64,000 nt of DNA from an uncultured Spirochaetota bacterium (lineage in GTDB: Bacteria > Spirochaetota > Spirochaetia > Treponematales > Rectinemataceae), in NCBI GenBank assembly GCA_903821875.1, contig CAIJMU010000155.1, positions 23,687-87,686 on the forward strand, in the 5' to 3' direction. The notes beneath the pieces are model-generated. The model saw nothing but the letters and a program-made list of their open reading frames with translations, was not told where the DNA came from and searched no databases. The position numbers were made by a program, and so were the translations under genes. Positions 7,507 through 15,175 of the stretch are shown in pieces (positions within the stretch are counted from its first letter, which is position 1; the number at the start of each line of letters is the position of its first letter).

Positions 7507-8577
7507 TCACTCCCCTCCCTTGAGCAGGAAGCGGTTGCTGACCTTCTTGAACGACAGCGACTGATCCTTGGCGCGTACGACAATACCCTCCCCCTCCTGA
7601 TCCTTGCGCGCCTCCGGGAAGACCTCGCGGTAGGGGTACTCCGACAATGCAAAAAGCTCCTGGTTTGAAAAGGCGAATGAATCGCCTTCTCGGAGGATGG
7701 GTACGGTACGCAGGCCATTGACAGCACACAAGCTGCGCATCGCATCGAGGTCCAGGAGGCGATGGCCTTCAATCTCAACAATTGTGAATACAAAGAAGCT
7801 GGCTTCGGAAAGGCCGAGCTTGTTGCCCTGGATGCCAGGTCCACACAGTTCGCCCTGGATGGCAAGGCATGTTCCGGTCGCCGCGAAATGCCGGCGGAGG
7901 ATCCCTTCGATGTCGAGCTTTCGCGCAAGGGTCCAGTAGATGTTTCCCGGATCTTCCTCAAGCGAAAGGTTGCGCGAGCAGACATGGAATTCGCAGTCGG
8001 CGCCAGGCTTGGCAGGAAGGTCCAGGATAAAGCTGGCCGATGTTCCGTCGAGTTTGGCGCTTACATACCAAGGCTTGCCTGCCATCTGCGCAAGGAGTTC
8101 AGGATCGGATTCAAGCCGGACCTCATCGGATTTCGCGATCGGCCACGAGAAGTCCCGCGCCTTTCCATCCAGCTGCACGGAAACGGGGGCCTCGTATTTT
8201 TCAACATCCAGCGCATCGGTAAGGTCCGTTCCTGCGGGGAGGTCCTCGATCGAACCCAGACCGGCAGCTGCTACCCGGGCGGCAAAGCGCGCGATGGGCA
8301 GGGCAAGCCCCTGGGACAGGGCGCCGCGCAGTTTTGCTGTCTTGAGTCTGAAGCATCCCGCCTTTTCGCTCCATGAAGACTTGCGGAGGAACTCGTATTC
8401 GGGCCACTCGGGCAACAGCGAGTCTATCTCAAAATAGAGGCACTTATCACCTTCTTTGAACTCGCCCTTTTTTGCAACACAGTACCAGCCCAGGATGCCT
8501 ACACGCTCGATGGCGTCCGCCCCTTCGATGGGAAGGATCTCACGGATACCCTGAATGCTCGCCAGTTTTCGTGGCAT
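7507..8577 (-). CDS. RNA ligase, DRB0094 (Deinococcus Rnl) family
   Basis: The 356-residue protein belongs to the nucleotidyltransferase ligases. Motif I is AKLDGTSA with the predicted adenylated lysine at K175. Later come QGELCGPGIQGN, EGIVVR and SFKKVSN, as in motifs III to V. An N-terminal module (residues 1 to about 110) precedes the ligase domain, which is the layout of the Deinococcus DraRnl (DRB0094) family, ATP-dependent enzymes that seal nicked RNA. A strong AGGAGG site lies 6 nt before the ATG. It follows ligA and a DUF167 gene on the same strand, so it could belong to that transcript. A role in RNA repair is family knowledge, not shown here. Confidence 0.88.
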   Translation of the reverse strand: MPRKLASIQGIREILPIEGADAIERVGILGWYCVAKKGEFKEGDKCLYFEIDSLLPEWPEYEFLRKSSWSEKAGCFRLKTAKLRGALSQGLALPIARFAARVAAAGLGSIEDLPAGTDLTDALDVEKYEAPVSVQLDGKARDFSWPIAKSDEVRLESDPELLAQMAGKPWYVSAKLDGTSASFILDLPAKPGADCEFHVCSRNLSLEEDPGNIYWTLARKLDIEGILRRHFAATGTCLAIQGELCGPGIQGNKLGLSEASFFVFTIVEIEGHRLLDLDAMRSLCAVNGLRTVPILREGDSFAFSNQELFALSEYPYREVFPEARKDQEGEGIVVRAKDQSLSFKKVSNRFLLKGGE

Positions 8578-8610
8578 GGGAACCTCCTCTAGATTCGGTC
8601 AAACGAGCGA

Positions 8611-8622
8611 GGGTCAGACCCC
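8611..8622. repeat. palindrome GGGTCAGACCCC, copy at 3' end of DUF167 gene
   Basis: Read on the minus strand this is GGGGTCTGACCC, the same element as at 5964 and 6188 with one outer base changed. It supplies the stop codon of the DUF167 gene, whose last residues are again Gly-Val. Confidence 0.75.
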
Positions 8623-8922
8623 AAGCGCAGCAAGCCTTGCCACGCAGGCAGCCGGCACAGCAACCAGCTTGAGCCGCGCCGTCTGCCCGCCCCTGATCAC
8701 GATGGCCGACTTCGGCAACCCAAGCTCCCCGGACAGCCAGGCGACAAGCTCTTCGTTGGCCTTGCCCTTTTCCGGAGCGGCGGCTACGCGCACGAGGAGG
8801 GCCGGCCCCCCGGCAGTGACCCGTATCCCTGCGGCTGCAGTCCGTGAGGCCCCGGGTATTACCTTTATAAGTACGATAATTGTAGTTGGATCTTTTGCAT
8901 CGGGATGCCAGGGCTCTTCCAT
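8614..8922 (-). CDS. DUF167 (YggU family) protein
   Basis: The 102-residue protein shows the family pattern: VIPGASRT near residue 23, then LLVRVAAAPEKGKANEELVAWL and GLPKSAIVIRGGQTARLKLV. DUF167 proteins are small, widespread and of unproven function. The gene begins 5 nt after the ligA stop, so it probably shares its transcript. After the conserved part there is a short alanine-rich tail that ends LGV within the palindromic repeat, so the natural end may have been replaced. Confidence 0.88.
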   Translation of the reverse strand: MEEPWHPDAKDPTTIIVLIKVIPGASRTAAAGIRVTAGGPALLVRVAAAPEKGKANEELVAWLSGELGLPKSAIVIRGGQTARLKLVAVPAACVARLAALGV

Positions 8923-8927
8923 GGGCT

Positions 8928-10838
8928 CTAGACCCCGTTTACGAGGTCGAGAAAGGCCGCCTCGTCGATGATGGTGACCCCGTATTCGAGGGCCTTCCTG
9001 TTCTTCGACGAGCCTGAGCCCGGGTCGTTGGTGACGAGGTAGGCCAGGCCCTTGGTTACCGCCGCCCTGCAGGTCCCGCCCAGGGCCTTCACCCTGGCCT
9101 CGGCTTCGGTCCGCTTCATGGAAGCCAGCTCGCCGGTAAAGCAGAAGCTCTTGCCCGTGAAGGCCCCCCCGGCACGTGGCGCGGCAATCGTGACTACACC
9201 GGCTTCCAGCACCCTGTCCATCCGATCTGCGAGCGCGGCCAGGCCCTCCAGCAGTGCCTTGGCGGTGATCTCGGCAAAGCCATCGACGGCATCGATCTCT
9301 TCCACGGTAGCGGCGCGAAGCTTTTCCAGGCTGTCGTAACCAGAGGCCACAGCCTTCCCCGCTATCAGCTCGCCGATGCCGTCAAGGTCGAAGCCTGCGA
9401 TAAAGCGCTCGAGGCTGAGCTCCTTGGGTGCCCTGAGGTTTCGGAGGATCTTGGCCGCGCTCGTTTCGCCCATGCGCTCGTAGGCTGCCAGCTCGTCTAT
9501 GGTGAGGGTGTAGAGGTCGGCTATCTCCCGGACCCGACCGCTTGCATGGAGCTTGCCGATGATGCCGACGCCGAAGGAGCGGACATCAACGACAGCAAGC
9601 CACTTCTCGAGGCGGTGGAGTTCCTTTTTCGGGCAGGCTTCATTGGGGCAGTAGAGCCTCGTACCCTCGTCCACCAGGCTGGCTCCACAGGAACAAGCCG
9701 TCGGAATTGGTATTTCCCTGGCGTCCGGAGGATTGGCGACGAGGCCTTCGATCTTGGGGATGATCTCGCCGCGCTTGGTCATGATGACCCGCGAACCAAT
9801 CCTGAGATTCAGGGTAGTGATCATATCTGTGTTGCACAGGTTTGCCCGCTGTACGGTCGTGCCACCAAGCCGTACTGGTTGGACGATGCCGATGGGAGTG
9901 AAGTTCGCCCCCGATTCCGACCACTCCACGGCGATGAGCGTGGAAATTGCCTCCTCGAGGCTGAATTTAAAGGCGATCTGCTTTTCGGGACGGGGCCTGG
10001 CAAGGTCCTCCGGGTCGATGGCGAAACCCTTCACGACGAGGCCATCGATGTCATAGTCCATGCCGGGCCGGGCATCGAAGACACGCGCGCGGTATTCGAC
10101 CACGGCCAGGGCTGTGTCGCAGGCCCTGGCTTCCACTACGGCGAAACCCTGCTGCGAGAGCCATCTGAGCTTTCCTGCTTCGTCGCTGAAGGGTGACTGG
10201 CCTTCTTCCCCGGAAGGGCTGCTTCCCTCCATAGGCAGGGTTCCCACTGCGTCATAGCAGACAACCTCCAGGTCGCCGCTCCCCTCCCCGTCCTTGCGCT
10301 TCATCAGTCCGTTGGCTGCGTTGCGGCAGTTGGCCTTGTCGGCGTACCTGGCCGCATGGACCGAGCGGCGCATCAGCACCTCTCCGCGGACCCCTCCCGA
10401 AAAGGAATCGCGGGTCATCGTAAGTACGCCCTTCATCCTCCGGGCGTTGGGCGTGATATCGTCTCCGACCTCTCCGTCGCCCCGTGTCACCGCGCGGACA
10501 AATCGCCCGCGCTCGTACTGGAGTTCGATGCTTGCTCCATCGAGCTTGTGCTGGACGAGCCAGAGCGGATGGGCGATCTTCGCGGCCCAGGCCAGGAACT
10601 CCTCTGGGCTCGCGGCCTTGTCCTGGCTCCCCATCGGTATGAGGTGTCGGGCCTTGGGCCAGCCATCGGCCAGATCGCGACCTACAGAATCAAAAAGCGC
10701 ATTGCCCGGATCGCCCTGCTGGAGTTCATCCCAGAGCCTGTCAAACTCGGCATCGGATATCTCGGGCTCGCCGTTGTAGTAAAGGTTCTGGTGGCGCCTG
10801 ATCTCTGCCTCAAGAAAAACAATGCGCCCGGCTTCCAT
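8928..10838 (-). CDS. ligA: NAD-dependent DNA ligase
   Basis: LigA seals nicks in replication and repair using NAD. In order: Ia domain with the NAD-contacting tyrosines (RHQNLYYNG), adenylation domain with HKLDGASI (K98 from the chosen start), RGEVLMRR, an OB fold, a zinc finger with CSCG and CPNEACPKK, helix-hairpin-helix repeats, and a C-terminal BRCT domain from about residue 560. The ATG at 10838 has a GGGGG ribosome binding site 6 nt upstream; a GTG at 10856 is an alternative. At 636 residues it is slightly short. An internal stretch rich in Gly, Ser and Glu after VCYDAVGTLP is probably a loop insertion. Confidence 0.95.
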   Translation of the reverse strand: MEAGRIVFLEAEIRRHQNLYYNGEPEISDAEFDRLWDELQQGDPGNALFDSVGRDLADGWPKARHLIPMGSQDKAASPEEFLAWAAKIAHPLWLVQHKLDGASIELQYERGRFVRAVTRGDGEVGDDITPNARRMKGVLTMTRDSFSGGVRGEVLMRRSVHAARYADKANCRNAANGLMKRKDGEGSGDLEVVCYDAVGTLPMEGSSPSGEEGQSPFSDEAGKLRWLSQQGFAVVEARACDTALAVVEYRARVFDARPGMDYDIDGLVVKGFAIDPEDLARPRPEKQIAFKFSLEEAISTLIAVEWSESGANFTPIGIVQPVRLGGTTVQRANLCNTDMITTLNLRIGSRVIMTKRGEIIPKIEGLVANPPDAREIPIPTACSCGASLVDEGTRLYCPNEACPKKELHRLEKWLAVVDVRSFGVGIIGKLHASGRVREIADLYTLTIDELAAYERMGETSAAKILRNLRAPKELSLERFIAGFDLDGIGELIAGKAVASGYDSLEKLRAATVEEIDAVDGFAEITAKALLEGLAALADRMDRVLEAGVVTIAAPRAGGAFTGKSFCFTGELASMKRTEAEARVKALGGTCRAAVTKGLAYLVTNDPGSGSSKNRKALEYGVTIIDEAAFLDLVNGV

Positions 10839-10898
10839 TGGTACCCCCGGGCGCACTGTAACATGGAGCAGCGGCTCCTGCGAATATCGGCCCAGGGC

Positions 10899-12452
10899 CT
10901 ACGGAGCCTTCCTGAGGAAGGCGTCGCGGAAACCCAGGGACTTGAGGCGTATCACCATGATACCGCTTTCATCTCGGGCAATGGGCCCCACGTAGAGGCG
11001 GTATTGGGTACCTGATTTCCCGACTATCTTTTCCGCTGTTACGGGGAACTTCGAGCCAAAGCTGCCTGCAGCTGCAGTGAGGGTCGCATCGCTGTTATAG
11101 ACGCCAACCTGGACGTAGTAGGCTCCGCTCTTGAGCTTTTCGACGATGAGGGATGTGGTGGCAGAAGGCTTGGCGGGGGCTTCCATGGCAGTTGGGATCT
11201 TTTTAGCCGGTTCTGGACTGGCTACAGCTGCAGATGGGGCCTTTCCCGCTGTTTCCGCAGCGCGGGAGCTGGCGACCGCAGGGCCGGATGCCGGCTCTTG
11301 TGGGGCCGCCACTACGCTGGGTGGCCGGGGAGCTGTCGCCTCGAGGGCGACGACGCTTTCTACGGTGCCTGCCTCCACGATGCTGGGAGGCTCCGCTGCC
11401 TTGGCAGAGGGATCGCCGGGAAGTGCGTCAGGCAGGGAATGGCTTGCCAGAGCAGGAGCCTCGGCGGGAGGAGCGGTGATGCCAGGGCTCTCGTTTTCAA
11501 GATCGATCCCAGGCTCGAGGGTGGCAATGGAAGGGGAAACTGCGGGAGGAGCGGTTTCAGCGAGGGCTGGGGCTTCAAGGCTCTTGATTTCCACCGTGGT
11601 TCCGCTCTCGCTGCTTGCTGGAGACGCGCCTTCTGTAGCAACTGGTGCTGCAGGGGCTTCGCTCAGGGCAAGGTCAGGAGGGACAGGATCAGCAACGGGG
11701 CTCCCGGAGTCGATAGGGCTTGCCTTTTCCTCCACTGAAATGCTGGGGACGGCGGCGTCGGCGAGGGGAGGAAGACCAGGCCCATCCTTGGCGGGAGGAG
11801 CGGCGCTGCTTCCTGAAAGACTGGCTGTTTCAGGTCCTGGCAGGGGAGTTATCTGGGCATCTGCAAGCACAAGCGAAGCAGCTGGTGCCTGTGGTGCAGC
11901 CAGGCCAGAAGTCGAAAGGACGCTCGCCTTTTCAGGCTCGAAGAGCTTGCTGCCGCTGGCTGCTGCAGCGTCGGGCGCTTTTTTCTCCGCACTCGGAGGA
12001 AGTGCTGCGGCCGCGGTCGTCGCTGCAGTAGTTCCTGTCGGCGCTGCCTTGCCGGCTGCGGCCAGGAGGCTGGGATTGAAGTCGGGATCCACCGATCCAG
12101 CGACCACTGTTCCCTTCGTGGCTCCATCGGTAAACAAGGCTATCGAGGTTGCTCGAATCCTCGAGGATATTCCGGAAGTCATGCCGAGATCCCCGGCGGC
12201 CTTGGGCGACAGGACTATGAATATTCCGGGATTGTCGATTCCGCCTGAGATGACAACGCGGGTGACCTTGCCGTTTTCCAGGTTGCGTATCTCGACTGTC
12301 GAATCACGGGGGAAGGAGTTGCAGGCAGCGAGGTTCCCTCCATCGCGAAACTCTCCCGAAGCCCCGACGACTCCATTGCCTTCCCAGGTAGCAGCCTGGA
12401 GCGAGAGGCCAAGCGATGCAAGGACGATCAGACTGAATATGCGAATTTTCAT
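10899..12452 (-). CDS. secreted SPOR-domain protein with Ala/Pro-rich linker
   Basis: A signal peptide (MKIRIFSLIVLASLGLSLQA) is followed by a conserved domain at about 22-130 (ATWEGNGVVGASGEF, later NPGIFIVLSPKAAGDL), which resembles the double-psi beta-barrel region of RlpA-like proteins. A roughly 300-residue linker rich in Ala, Pro and Ser follows, and a SPOR domain at about 440-515 (AYYVQVGVYNSDATL, then YRLYVGPI). SPOR domains bind denuded peptidoglycan strands at division sites, so a periplasmic cell-wall role is likely. Its start overlaps the end of the upstream gene in an ATGA arrangement. The low-complexity linker explains the long open frames opposite. Confidence 0.75.
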   Translation of the reverse strand: MKIRIFSLIVLASLGLSLQAATWEGNGVVGASGEFRDGGNLAACNSFPRDSTVEIRNLENGKVTRVVISGGIDNPGIFIVLSPKAAGDLGMTSGISSRIRATSIALFTDGATKGTVVAGSVDPDFNPSLLAAAGKAAPTGTTAATTAAAALPPSAEKKAPDAAAASGSKLFEPEKASVLSTSGLAAPQAPAASLVLADAQITPLPGPETASLSGSSAAPPAKDGPGLPPLADAAVPSISVEEKASPIDSGSPVADPVPPDLALSEAPAAPVATEGASPASSESGTTVEIKSLEAPALAETAPPAVSPSIATLEPGIDLENESPGITAPPAEAPALASHSLPDALPGDPSAKAAEPPSIVEAGTVESVVALEATAPRPPSVVAAPQEPASGPAVASSRAAETAGKAPSAAVASPEPAKKIPTAMEAPAKPSATTSLIVEKLKSGAYYVQVGVYNSDATLTAAAGSFGSKFPVTAEKIVGKSGTQYRLYVGPIARDESGIMVIRLKSLGFRDAFLRKAP

Positions 12453-12997
12453 GCTATAACTCCCTCCGTCACTCCCAGGCGACGGGCGGTATGGACATCC
12501 TCGATGAAGAGTGCTGCAAAGGCTTTCCGCATCGAGGGCAAGGCTGCCTTGGCCATCGATTCCCCGACCAGGCGGAGGTTCTTGGCTGAGTCAGTCTGCC
12601 TCGTGATGCCGTCTGTCTGGGTAGTGATCATTCCCGACGCCAGCAACTTTCGGTCGCTGATCCGGTAAACCGTCCATGTGAAGGAATCCGGGAGATTGCG
12701 GGCTGTGACACCCTGCGACCAGGTCGCCGATACGACAAGCAGGAGATCGACCCTGCCCTCACCCGAGGCGTCCATTGCCGCCTGCAGTTCTTCCTGGGAG
12801 TCACCGACCGCTGGCGTGGAAGTGGTGACGATGAGTCCCTCGGCAAAAAGCCGGTCAAGGACGCCCGTCTGGATTTCCCTCGGTGCGGAAGCCGGCACGA
12901 AGGCCCCGGAACAGCGAAGCTGCAACTCAACGGTCTGGGCGGATGCCAGACCGAGGGACAACACCAGAAGCGGAATAGCCAACATCAATTTCGACAT
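12449..12997 (-). CDS. secreted protein of unknown function
   Basis: The 182-residue protein has a clear signal peptide (MSKLMLAIPLLVLSLGLASAQ). The mature part has a plausible alpha/beta pattern: a segment around REIQTGVLDRLFAEGLIVTTS, then VDLLLVVSATWSQGV and RISDRKLLASGMITTQTDG. This resembles periplasmic proteins that assess variable or lipoprotein-like partners, but I do not recognise a family. It is translationally coupled to the SPOR-domain gene, so a joint role at the cell wall is a reasonable guess. Confidence 0.7.
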   Translation of the reverse strand: MSKLMLAIPLLVLSLGLASAQTVELQLRCSGAFVPASAPREIQTGVLDRLFAEGLIVTTSTPAVGDSQEELQAAMDASGEGRVDLLLVVSATWSQGVTARNLPDSFTWTVYRISDRKLLASGMITTQTDGITRQTDSAKNLRLVGESMAKAALPSMRKAFAALFIEDVHTARRLGVTEGVIA

Positions 12998-13015
12998 CAG
13001 GCGTCACTCCTTATC

Positions 13016-13068
13016 CCACCCTCTATCGGCCTTTTCTCCTCCAGTCTTGATGGAGGAAACGAGGGTGG
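13016..13068. promoter_or_regulatory. nested hairpin in the divergent control region before loaP
   Basis: An outer 8-bp inverted repeat (CCACCCTC at 13016-13023, GAGGGTGG at 13061-13068) encloses an inner 6-bp hairpin (CCTCCA at 13038-13043, TGGAGG at 13051-13056). The octamer CTATCGGC occurs on both sides (13022 and 13075). It lies between the secreted-protein gene (minus) and loaP (plus), so it would fold in one or both leaders. Neither side shows a T-run, so it is not an obvious terminator. Confidence 0.45.
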
Positions 13069-13137
13069 AGAGGCTATCGGCTCTTGTCCCTTCTTCTTGT
13101 CCATGATAGTTTTCCTGCCCCGGGCGGAACAACAACC

Positions 13138-13704
13138 ATGCATTACTACGCGATTCAAGTTCAGACTGGCGATGAAGATAAGTTCATCAGGCGGGCGGAT
13201 ATCATCCTCAAGATAGGCCCACAGCCAGAGGTTTCTCTGAACTTTTTTGCCCCCAAGCGGACGCTCAAGGAAAAAAAGGCTGGCAAGCAGGTCTCGATAC
13301 TTCGGCACGTCTTTCCTGGCTATGTTTTCCTCGAAACCGAAACCCTCGAAACCGAATCCCGCTGGAAGATCCGCCGCCTCCGCGGCTTCTATCGCTTCCT
13401 CCCTGATTCAGTAAGCCCCCTCCCCCTCGTGGAAAGGGACAAGAGTCTCCTTCTGCGTTTCATATCCTTCGGAAAATCGGCCGATATATCGAAGGTAACC
13501 TTCGACGAAAACCAGAGGATCGTCGTTCTCGAGGGCCCGCTCCGTGGCCTCGAGGGCTCGATCGTCAAGGTTGACAAGCGCAGGGGCAGGGCCAAGGTCA
13601 AGCTCGACATGTGCGAGGTCGGCTTCCTGATCGACCTGGGCTTCGAGGTCGTCGCCGGGGTTGCGAAGGGTGGGGATTCTACCAATGGCGAGCATGGATC
13701 GTGA
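13138..13704 (+). CDS. loaP: NusG paralogue, LoaP-type antiterminator
   Basis: From the ATG at 13138 the 188-residue protein starts HYYAIQVQTGDEDKFI, as in the NGN domain of NusG, has HVFPGYVFLE in the middle and ends with a KOW domain (EGPLRGLEGSIVKVDKRRGR). LoaP proteins are specialised NusG paralogues that promote read-through of long polysaccharide or metabolite operons. Here it is the first gene of a nine-gene overlapping operon starting with sugar genes, which fits. The end overlaps the next gene by about 20 nt. A longer frame starts at 13084, but the NGN fold begins at 13138. Main-copy NusG is not in this window. Confidence 0.82.
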   Translation: MHYYAIQVQTGDEDKFIRRADIILKIGPQPEVSLNFFAPKRTLKEKKAGKQVSILRHVFPGYVFLETETLETESRWKIRRLRGFYRFLPDSVSPLPLVERDKSLLLRFISFGKSADISKVTFDENQRIVVLEGPLRGLEGSIVKVDKRRGRAKVKLDMCEVGFLIDLGFEVVAGVAKGGDSTNGEHGS

Positions 13705-15175
13705 AAGCGCGCGAATCTACATAATCGGGGCGGGTTTCGCCGGCAGGGCCATAGCCCGCGAAATCATGACCAAGCGGATCCTCGGCGAGGTTGTCGCCTT
13801 TCTCGATGACGACCACAAGAAGGTCGGGACGAGGATCGAGGGCATTCCCGTCCTCGGCCCCATCCGCGACGTCATCAACCTGGTGGCGCGGCAACCGGCC
13901 GACGAGGCCATCATCGCCATACCGAGCGCGACCCGGGAGGCCCTCCGCGAGCTCCACTCCCTCCTCAAGAAGGCCGGCTTCTCCAGGATACGCATAGTAC
14001 CCACGATCGCGCAGATCATCGAGGGCGATGCCCACCTCATCCAGGCCCGCGAGATCGATCCCCAGGACCTCCTTGGCCGCAACCCCGTGAACATCGGCCT
14101 CCGGGAAAGCCTTCAGTACCTGAGGGGCAAGCGCGTCCTCATCACGGGGGCGGGCGGGTCCATCGGTTCGGAGCTCTCTCGGCAGCTCCTTTCAGCCGGC
14201 GTCGCGCGGCTCTACCTCTTCGGCCACGGCGAGAACTCGATCTACAACATCGACCGCGAGCTCAGGCTCCTCCAGGAGGAGGGGGTCGGCGAGAAGACAT
14301 CCATAGTTCCCGTGATCGGCGAGCTCAAGGACCCCGACTACGTCCGCTTCATCATAGCCAGGCTTCGCTGCGAGGCGATCTTCCACGCGGCCGCCTACAA
14401 GCACGTGCCGATGATGGAAGCCAACCCGGTGGCTGCCATCGAAAACAACATCATAGGTACACGCAACCTCGTGGAGGCTGCCCTGGCTTCGGACACTCGC
14501 CGCTTTGTGCTGATCTCGACCGACAAGGCCGTCGAGCCGGTATCCACCTATGGCGCTTCCAAATTCGTAGCCGAGCGCCTTGTCCTCGACGCCTCCGCCC
14601 GCTCCGCTGCAGGACGTGAGTTCATGGTCGTCCGCTTCGGCAACGTGCTCGGATCACGCGGCTCGATCGTCCCCCTCTTCCAGGGACAGATAGAGAAGGG
14701 CGGTCCGGTGACCGTCACCCATCCCGACGCGACCCGCTACTTCATGACCATCCCCGAAGCCTGCTCCCTCGTGCTCAAGACCGGCGGCGTCGGAAAGAGC
14801 GGCGCCCTCTACCTCCTGGACATGGGCGAGTCGGTGAAGATACGCGACCTCGCCGAGCAGATGATCCGCTTCTACGGCTACGAACCGGGCAAGGACATCA
14901 AGATCGACTATATCGGCCTGAGGCCCGGCGAACGCGTCGAGGAGCGGCTCTTCTCTCCCGAGGAGACGCTTGTGCCGACCGAGTATCCACGCATCAACCG
15001 CCTCGAGCGGAAGACCGAACCCTTCGCCATCGACGCCCTTCTCGCCGACGTGGCCCCGGTCTGCCGCTTCGACCCCGCAAAGCCCAAATCCTACAGGAAC
15101 CGCCTCGCACTCCGCGCAATCATGAAGAAATATGTGCCGTCTCTCCTGGTTCCGGAACATGAAAGCGAGTTCTGA
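13685..15175 (+). CDS. CapD/FlaA1-like nucleotide-sugar 4,6-dehydratase, soluble form
   Basis: The N-terminal CoA-binding-like domain (ARIYIIGAGFAGRAIAREIM, residues about 1-130) is followed by an extended SDR domain with RVLITGAGGSIGSELSRQLL, the HAAAYKHVPMMEANP segment, then STDKAVEPVSTYGASK and MTIPEACSLVL. This is the FlaA1/CapD/WbpM family, which acts on UDP-GlcNAc-like sugars. Unlike most long members it lacks the four N-terminal membrane helices, so it should be cytosolic. ATG 13685 is chosen for the GGGTGGGG upstream; 13694 is also possible. It is directly followed by an aminotransferase, the usual partner that makes 4-amino sugars. Confidence 0.87.
   Translation: MASMDRESARIYIIGAGFAGRAIAREIMTKRILGEVVAFLDDDHKKVGTRIEGIPVLGPIRDVINLVARQPADEAIIAIPSATREALRELHSLLKKAGFSRIRIVPTIAQIIEGDAHLIQAREIDPQDLLGRNPVNIGLRESLQYLRGKRVLITGAGGSIGSELSRQLLSAGVARLYLFGHGENSIYNIDRELRLLQEEGVGEKTSIVPVIGELKDPDYVRFIIARLRCEAIFHAAAYKHVPMMEANPVAAIENNIIGTRNLVEAALASDTRRFVLISTDKAVEPVSTYGASKFVAERLVLDASARSAAGREFMVVRFGNVLGSRGSIVPLFQGQIEKGGPVTVTHPDATRYFMTIPEACSLVLKTGGVGKSGALYLLDMGESVKIRDLAEQMIRFYGYEPGKDIKIDYIGLRPGERVEERLFSPEETLVPTEYPRINRLERKTEPFAIDALLADVAPVCRFDPAKPKSYRNRLALRAIMKKYVPSLLVPEHESEF

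Noticed and set aside
6018..7985. A single 655-codon open frame spanning the Rpn remnant, Lgt-like and permease parts
   Set aside because: Its upstream third lies in the wrong frame over the intact RNA ligase gene, and its downstream third leaves the Lgt frame after the G-run, so it is three unrelated pieces that happen to be open.
11131..12459. 440-codon plus-strand frame opposite the SPOR gene
   Set aside because: The Ala/Pro/Ser-rich linker leaves the opposite strand open; its product has no signal peptide or known domain, while the minus strand has both.
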